Under the pieces are notes generated by a model that was not told the DNA's origin, did no database searches, and worked only from the letters and a program-made list of their open reading frames with translations. DNA of 64,000 nucleotides from Bacteroidota bacterium (GTDB taxonomy: Bacteria; Bacteroidota; Bacteroidia; Chitinophagales; Saprospiraceae): the NCBI GenBank assembly GCA_030147525.1, contig JASBVF010000034.1, positions 62,001 to 126,000 on the forward strand. The letters are read 5' to 3'. The position numbers were made by a program, and so were the translations under genes. This document shows, in pieces, positions 59,284-64,000 of this stretch; position 1 is the first letter of the stretch, and every line of letters begins with the position of its first letter.

Positions 59284-60123
59284 ATGAAGAAAAGAAACAT
59301 GCAAGGTAAAATCAGATTGGCGATCCTCGATATGTATGAAGGTACCCGAAACCTGGGAATGCAGAATATTCAGGATATCGTGAAGGCGTTTGAGAAGGAT
59401 ATTGTTTACGAAATTTTTGATGTGAGAAGTGAGGTGAAGGTGCCCGACCTGAGTCACGACATCTATATTTTTTCCGGTGGGCCCGGCAACCCACTGGTAG
59501 GAGACGAAAGCTGGCTGAAGCCCTTTCACGATCTTATCGAAGAGCTGTGGCAGTACAATATCCGGGGGGAAGGCTCCAAAAAATACTGTTTTTTCATTTG
59601 CCACTCCTTTCAGATGGCCTGTTTTCATTTTAAAATAGGAACGATCACCCGCAGGCGTGAAAAATCATTTGGCACTTTCCCGGTTCATAAAACGGAGGCC
59701 GGTCAAAATGAATGGCTGTTTGCAGAGCTTAACGATCCGTTCTGGGTCGCAGATTTCCGGGAGTACCAGGTCATAGATCCGAATTTCAAACGCATGGACG
59801 AAATCGGAGCAAACCTGCTGTTGATAGAGCAGGAGCGAGACCGGCCGGAGTTGAAGCGGGCCATGATGGCCGTGCGGTTTTCAAATGAAATGATCGGGAC
59901 GCAGTTTCACCCTGAAGCGGATCCGGTGGGTATGCGGAGCTACTTTTCAGAGGAGGAGCGGGTAAAAGCAGTGCTCGAAGAGTTTGGAGAGGATCGTTAT
60001 TTTTCAATGGTTGAAGACCTGAAAGACCCTGATAAAATTGGCCGGACGCACAAGATGGTTCTGCCGTTTTTCCTTTATAAATCAGTTAAAAAGATTCGGG
60101 AAGGTAACCTGGCCTTGGTGTAA
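59284..60123 (+). CDS. Class I glutamine amidotransferase-like protein
   Basis: The 279-residue protein has a GATase1 fold: IRLAILDMYEGTRNLGMQN, DIYIFSGGPGNPL, the nucleophile region FFICHSFQMA (Cys106) and the catalytic His/Glu in GTQFHPEADP (His209, Glu211). GATase1 domains release ammonia from glutamine and pass it to a partner synthase. The usual glycine before the nucleophile is Ile here. Standing alone between two ATP-grasp ligases, it probably feeds nitrogen to one of them (inference). The start is ATG at 59284, directly after the hairpin; ATG at 59299 is an alternative. Confidence 0.88.
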   Translation: MKKRNMQGKIRLAILDMYEGTRNLGMQNIQDIVKAFEKDIVYEIFDVRSEVKVPDLSHDIYIFSGGPGNPLVGDESWLKPFHDLIEELWQYNIRGEGSKKYCFFICHSFQMACFHFKIGTITRRREKSFGTFPVHKTEAGQNEWLFAELNDPFWVADFREYQVIDPNFKRMDEIGANLLLIEQERDRPELKRAMMAVRFSNEMIGTQFHPEADPVGMRSYFSEEERVKAVLEEFGEDRYFSMVEDLKDPDKIGRTHKMVLPFFLYKSVKKIREGNLALV

Positions 60124-60171
60124 ATCCATTTTTAGGACACTATCGCTTCGCAACAAAAACTTTATTACTCC

Positions 60172-61371
60172 ATGATTGCTCCCCTGAGAAAAGCTTACAA
60201 TGCTGGTTTTACCAACGAAAAATACCAGGCTTTCCTGGATGAAATTTATCGGGCTACAGACCACCGGCCGCCATTTCACATTGCCGAAACACCGGTTTTT
60301 GTTCCTGAAAAGCTGGGAAGACAGTTACTTCAGGCGTGTGATGAATTGGTTGAAACGATCTGCCGCCCCGATTTTAAACAACTTTCCCAAGATACGATTT
60401 TTCCGGACAGCTTCGTGCCGAACGAGACAGAGCATACGACTTTTCTCTGTGTTGATTTTGGTGTTTGTGAAAGTGAAAACGGGGAGCTTACTCCACAACT
60501 AATTGAAATACAGGGGTTTCCTTCGCTTTTTTTCTATCAGGATCTCTGTGCAACGGCCTACCGGAAGCACTTTGACATTCCTCATGAACTGCAACACCTT
60601 TTTGGCGGACTCACCCAGGAGACTTACCGAGAAAAACTAAGAAATATCATCGTCGGGGACTCAAATCCCGAAAATGTCGTGCTGCTTGAAGTTGAGCCCG
60701 ACAAACAAAATACGCAGGTGGATTTTTGGGCGACGGAGCGTGCCCTCGGCATCAAAACCAAGTGTGTGACTCAGTTGAAAGTGGATGGTAAGGATGTGTA
60801 TTATTTGAATGAAAAGGGGCAGAAAGTACAGGTGGAGCGCATCTACAACCGGGTTATTTTCGATGAACTTTTGAAGCGAACGGATCTGAAACGGGAGTTT
60901 TTATTTGAAAATGAATACAATTTTCAGTGGGTGGGACACCCGCATTGGTTTGCCAGGATAAGCAAGCATACGCTGCCGTTGTTCGATAGTAAATTTGTGC
61001 CTAACTCCTTTTACCTCAACGAATTATCGGAGATTCCCGACGATTTGGGCGATTATGTTTTAAAGCCACTTTACTCGTTTTCCGGGCAAGGTGTTTTAAT
61101 TCATCCCACCAAAGCCGACGTGGAGGCTATCCCTGAGAATCAACGGAAAAATTTCATCCTTCAGCAGAAGGTCAAATATGCTCCAGTGGTCGAGACATTG
61201 GATGAACCTGCAAAAGTTGAAATCAGAATGATGTTGGTTTGGGAAAGAGGCGAGCCAAGGCCTGAGGTTATCACTAATCTTGTTCGTTTGAGCAAGGGAG
61301 AAATGGTTGGAGTTCGGTACAATAAAGGAAAGTCCTGGGTTGGCGGGAGTGTCGGTTTCTTCGAGGTATAA
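60172..61371 (+). CDS. Probable circularly permuted ATP-grasp ligase
   Basis: The 399-residue protein lacks an N-terminal Rossmann domain. It has LIEIQGFPSLFFYQDLC in the middle and LKPLYSFSGQGVLIHPTKA...RKNFILQQKVKYAPVVETL near the C-terminus, then EIRMMLVWERGEPRPEV and GVRYNKGKSWVGGSVGFFE. This resembles the circularly permuted ATP-grasp group related to glutathionylspermidine synthase, which forms amide bonds. It follows the GATase by 48 nt and closes the operon. The role in one pathway with the other two enzymes is inferred from position. Confidence 0.78.
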   Translation: MIAPLRKAYNAGFTNEKYQAFLDEIYRATDHRPPFHIAETPVFVPEKLGRQLLQACDELVETICRPDFKQLSQDTIFPDSFVPNETEHTTFLCVDFGVCESENGELTPQLIEIQGFPSLFFYQDLCATAYRKHFDIPHELQHLFGGLTQETYREKLRNIIVGDSNPENVVLLEVEPDKQNTQVDFWATERALGIKTKCVTQLKVDGKDVYYLNEKGQKVQVERIYNRVIFDELLKRTDLKREFLFENEYNFQWVGHPHWFARISKHTLPLFDSKFVPNSFYLNELSEIPDDLGDYVLKPLYSFSGQGVLIHPTKADVEAIPENQRKNFILQQKVKYAPVVETLDEPAKVEIRMMLVWERGEPRPEVITNLVRLSKGEMVGVRYNKGKSWVGGSVGFFEV

Positions 61372-61447
61372 TTTTCTCATAGCTTGTTTGCAACGAAAAA
61401 CCCCGGAGCAGCGCGCCGGGGCTTCAAACAAACATACTATGAGAAAA
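61372..61447. repeat. Nested structured palindrome after the ATP-grasp operon
   Basis: Three nested perfect stems are visible: TTTTCTCATAG/CTATGAGAAAA (11 bp), TTGTTTG/CAAACAA (7 bp) and CCCCGG/CCGGGG (6 bp), separated by internal loops. It begins at the stop codon of the second ATP-grasp gene. No U-tract follows on either strand, so it is not a simple terminator. Confidence 0.75.
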
Positions 61448-61508
61448 CAACTAGAAAATTGTTTGTCGATGACATAATTAAAAAATCTTCAACTATAACC
61501 CGCTTCGG

Positions 61509-62318
61509 TTAATCTTTGTTCGAAACCTGAAGATATTTTTCAAGTGCCATGGTCATGGAAGGCGTCTCCGGTTCGGGTGCTTTGATGTTGATGTAAAGCC
61601 CACGATCCTCAACGGCTTTCTTGGCACTTTTCCCAAATACGGCAATGCGGGTATCCTTTTGCTCGAAATCAGGGAAGTTTTCGTAGAGGGCTTCGATTTC
61701 CAGCGGGCTGAAGAAAACGATTACGTCGTAGTAAATGTCTTTCAGGTCGCTCAGGTCGCTGCTTACTACTTCGTACATGACAGCTTCCTGCCATTTGAAT
61801 TTGTTTTCCTCAAGAAAGGTGCTCACCTGCTTGGAGCCCAGGTTTGAACAAGGCAGCAGGAAGGTCTCCTTGTCCTTGTGTTTCATGAGATAGGGCTTCA
61901 GGTCAAGTATTGTTCTTGTGCCTGAGAACACTTTTCTTTTACGGTAAACGATGAATTTCTGAAGGTAATTTGCGACGGCTTCTGTCAGACAGAAGTACTT
62001 AGTGTCCTGCGACATTTTAACCCGCATGTCTTCGCACATCTGGAAGAAGTGGTCGATCGAGTTTTTACTCGTAAAAATGACTGCGGAGTACTCATCCAGA
62101 CGAATACGATGCTTGCGAAATTCTTTCGCACTGACCGGCTCTACCTGAATGAATGGGCGCCAGTCTATCTGCAGGTCGTATTTTTTTTCCAGCTCGTAGT
62201 AAGGAGAGCGCTCAGGCTTTGGCTGGGATACGAGAATTGACTTTACTGTTTTATACGTTTCTACGTATTCTTTTCCGTTTATCACGTCCATTCGCTTTGG
62301 AAGAATTTTGGTTTTCAA
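61509..62318 (-). CDS. hemD: Uroporphyrinogen-III synthase
   Basis: The 269-residue protein matches bacterial HemD in its Bacteroidota form: KSILVSQPKPERSPYYELEKK, FIQVEPVSAKEFRKHRI, AVIFTSKNSIDHFF, YFCLTEAVANYLQKFI, LLPCSNLGSKQVSTFL and VIVFFSPLEIEALYENFP. HemD cyclises hydroxymethylbilane to uroporphyrinogen III in haem synthesis. The family is weakly conserved, so the call rests on these segments and on the position 11 nt downstream of a DUF4271 gene, an arrangement I recall from other Bacteroidota. The start may be ATG at 62318 or 62291. Confidence 0.88.
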   Translation of the reverse strand: MKTKILPKRMDVINGKEYVETYKTVKSILVSQPKPERSPYYELEKKYDLQIDWRPFIQVEPVSAKEFRKHRIRLDEYSAVIFTSKNSIDHFFQMCEDMRVKMSQDTKYFCLTEAVANYLQKFIVYRKRKVFSGTRTILDLKPYLMKHKDKETFLLPCSNLGSKQVSTFLEENKFKWQEAVMYEVVSSDLSDLKDIYYDVIVFFSPLEIEALYENFPDFEQKDTRIAVFGKSAKKAVEDRGLYINIKAPEPETPSMTMALEKYLQVSNKD

Positions 62319-62329
62319 CTTTCAGTTTC

Positions 62330-63253
62330 TTAACCCGCTCCTTGCGATAATAATAATTTCAGAATCACTGCAATAGGGGCGATTTCGACGGCGCAAAGAT
62401 ACAACAAAAAGTGAAACTTATGCCTGCTCAGAAATCGGGTGGCGATAAACATGCCCCGAAGGTTTCTGAACAGGTAAGTTAGGGCGATCAGGCCCAGGGT
62501 GCCGTAAAGCAGGTATTTGGTCGTGTCGGCGGGAGCGTAGGCAATGAAGAGTACGGCAATGGATAGAAAAAGCCCGAGAATGATATGGAAAATCAGAATC
62601 GTAAACTGGTAGGTGCTCATCTCTTTTTTTATGGGAAAAACGAACTCCATGAAGCCAAGCAGGATGTGTTTTGTTAGAAAAAACGCAGCCAGTCCTCCAA
62701 TGAGCAGAAACAACGCACCGACGTTGCTCCGTGCAATTTCCAGGTCGAAATATTTGCATGCGAGGAATGTAAAAATTCCTGCATTGATGAAAAACAGGGC
62801 ATACAAAATGGAGTAAGCAAGTGTTATCCCGGCGCTTTGTTCCCTTTGCAGCTGGTTCAGAAGGTTGTCATTAAGAAAGGCTTTCCAGACTTTTGCGATC
62901 AGTATCCTGAAAAGGGTGACTACCAGTGTAAGAATAATCATCATCACTAAAACAGTGATAAAAATGAAGCGCTTGTAAACGTCTTCTTTTTCCTTGGCCG
63001 ACAGCGGTTTTTTCTGCCGCTCGACCCTGAACCCCGGGCCGGCCGTTTCCACTCTGTTTTGCGGGCGGATTTTGACAATATCAAACGGGTTGGAAGATGT
63101 CGTGATGGCTATGCTGTCATCCGGTGCGGCCTTTTCAATCCTTGGGATAAGGTCGAAAGGCGTTGCTGTGCTTTGTGCATCGGCCACCGTGATGGCGAAA
63201 AACAACAGACCAAACAGGGATGCCAACCATTTCGAATTAATAAAATCAGACAT
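62330..63253 (-). CDS. DUF4271 membrane protein
   Basis: The 307-residue protein has an N-terminal signal or helix (residues 9-24), a proline- and charge-rich segment, and about six transmembrane helices (about 95-305; FITVLVMMIILTLVVTLFR, FTILIFHIILGLFLSIAVLF, FHFLLYLCAVEIAPIAVILK). It matches DUF4271, a Bacteroidota membrane protein of unknown function that commonly precedes hemD. The short gap to hemD indicates one operon. A minus-strand TAATTTTG box at 63271-63278 lies 18 nt upstream of the ATG. Confidence 0.9.
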   Translation of the reverse strand: MSDFINSKWLASLFGLLFFAITVADAQSTATPFDLIPRIEKAAPDDSIAITTSSNPFDIVKIRPQNRVETAGPGFRVERQKKPLSAKEKEDVYKRFIFITVLVMMIILTLVVTLFRILIAKVWKAFLNDNLLNQLQREQSAGITLAYSILYALFFINAGIFTFLACKYFDLEIARSNVGALFLLIGGLAAFFLTKHILLGFMEFVFPIKKEMSTYQFTILIFHIILGLFLSIAVLFIAYAPADTTKYLLYGTLGLIALTYLFRNLRGMFIATRFLSRHKFHFLLYLCAVEIAPIAVILKLLLSQGAG

Positions 63254-63428
63254 ATTAATTGAGTTGGATGCAAAATTAAACGTTCCTGCTTCGTTTTTTA
63301 ATAACCTTTAATAATACTTTTCAAACGGGTAGGTGTTTCCTGCAATGTTAACGAGTCGTTAAGCGTTTTTAGAATCGGTGGCATACCGCCTATTTTGCAG
63401 GATTAAGCTCAATTTCAGGCTGTTCAAC

Positions 63429-64000
63429 ATGAAAAATAGTACCATCAAACGGGTTGTGATTTTTGGATCCATAGCTATCATTGGCATCCTCGCAATCCAA
63501 TCTTATCTTTTGATGAGCACCTGGGACGCAGAGGAAAAAGAGTTTCAGGAAAGGGTGACCATCGCGCTGCAAAATGTAGCAAGAGAGTTTGAGAAACTGG
63601 GCAGTTCCCCGCCCGCATACGACCTGATCAACCAGGTGTCTTCAAATTATTATGTTGTAAACATTAACGATCAGATCCGGGCGAATGACCTGGAGCATTT
63701 TCTTAGGCGGGAATTGGAGAAAGTGGGGCTGCGGGAAGATTTTGAGTATGGAATTTACAATTGTGACTCCCGGAAAATGGCTTACGGCAAGTACATCAGT
63801 TATTCTTCGAACACTAACCCAAAGGTCAATGTACCCAAAGAGCAACTGCCGGTTTACGATGATTACCTCTACTACTTTGGGGTTCGTTTTCCCAACCGGA
63901 TTTCTCAAATTTTGAGCAGCATCAGCCTCACACTTATTTTTTCGGGTATTCTGATCGTTACCATTCTGTTTTTTCTTTACTCCATGTTTATCATTTTGCG
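63429..64000 (+). CDS. Sensor histidine kinase, 5' part (cut by window edge)
   Basis: The reading frame begins ATG at 63429 (MKNSTIKRVVIFGSIAII) and stays open for 190 codons to the right edge. It has a transmembrane helix at about residues 9-28, a periplasmic sensor region of about 140 residues, and a second helix starting near residue 171 (SLTLIFSGILIVTILFFLYS). This layout, including LLMSTWDAEEKEFQERVTIALQ, is that of Bacteroidota two-component sensor kinases of the RprX type; the kinase domains would lie beyond the window. Confidence 0.8.
   Translation, partial: MKNSTIKRVVIFGSIAIIGILAIQSYLLMSTWDAEEKEFQERVTIALQNVAREFEKLGSSPPAYDLINQVSSNYYVVNINDQIRANDLEHFLRRELEKVGLREDFEYGIYNCDSRKMAYGKYISYSSNTNPKVNVPKEQLPVYDDYLYYFGVRFPNRISQILSSISLTLIFSGILIVTILFFLYSMFIIL

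Overview
The window is chromosomal DNA from a member of the Bacteroidota. The evidence is a PorP/SprF-like protein paired with a PorE-like OmpA protein, a type IX secretion (T9SS) cargo with a C-terminal sorting domain, DUF4271, DUF3078 and DUF4129/DUF4350 proteins, a sphingolipid pathway, and promoters matching the Bacteroidota consensus (TTTG, 17-21 nt, TAnnTTTG). A mevalonate-pathway gene (mvaD) together with ACMSD and homogentisate dioxygenase points to an aerobic, non-gut lineage of the Saprospiria, Cytophagia or Flavobacteriia type; this placement is inference. I found no rRNA, tRNA, CRISPR array, phage or insertion sequence. The right edge cuts a sensor histidine kinase.

Layout. 0-10 kb: TPR protein and HU (minus), yicC-gmk-apaG (plus), a PorP/PorE-like pair, a family 9 glycosyltransferase, a lipoprotein GH25 lysozyme and a SRPBCC/GyrI-like protein. 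10-18 kb: arginine decarboxylase facing a five-gene minus-strand operon that looks like an almost complete ceramide pathway: fatty-acid hydroxylase, PAP2/IPC-synthase-like protein, serine palmitoyltransferase, GNAT-type ceramide synthase and ceramide reductase-like epimerase. 18-29 kb: MBL hydrolase, S41 protease, hmgA, YbaB, M20 peptidase, an overlapping ATPase/nuclease-like pair that could be a defence module, DUF4350/DUF4129 and mtaB. 29-39 kb is more accessory: ParE-type and PIN-type toxin-antitoxin pairs, a large T9SS cargo, a DUF4143 ATPase, an SDR without its catalytic Tyr beside a photolyase without a normal start codon, DUF429, Uma2, a TIGR03643 protein and a MOSC protein. 39-42.5 kb: SDR, acyl-CoA dehydrogenase and aminoglycoside-phosphotransferase-like kinase, a split version of the ACAD10/11 arrangement. 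42.5-57 kb: a short carB with a leader that looks attenuated, M28 peptidase, a candidate small RNA, ECF sigma / small protein / MscS-like channel, DUF3078, 3-hydroxyacyl-CoA dehydrogenase, mvaD, ACMSD, a double zinc-ribbon protein, trhO, SDR and a lipoprotein. 57-61.5 kb: an esterase divergent from a three-gene operon of ATP-grasp ligase, class I glutamine amidotransferase and a second, probably circularly permuted ATP-grasp enzyme, which I read as an uncharacterised amide-forming biosynthetic system. 61.5-64 kb: hemD, DUF4271 and the partial kinase.

Across the window there is a recurrent class of intergenic elements: long, often near-perfect palindromes whose arms are tandem copies of a short word (GATGAAT-, TTCGTTG-, GGTGAATT-, CTCCCGC..CGCAG-, ACGGAT- or GTAGGCGAGTA-like). 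At least ten complete ones and one lone arm were found. They lie in convergent gaps and inside apparent operons, most have no U-tract, and four minus-strand genes take their stop codon from the palindrome arm. With the ATP-grasp/amidotransferase operon, these are the parts most worth following up.
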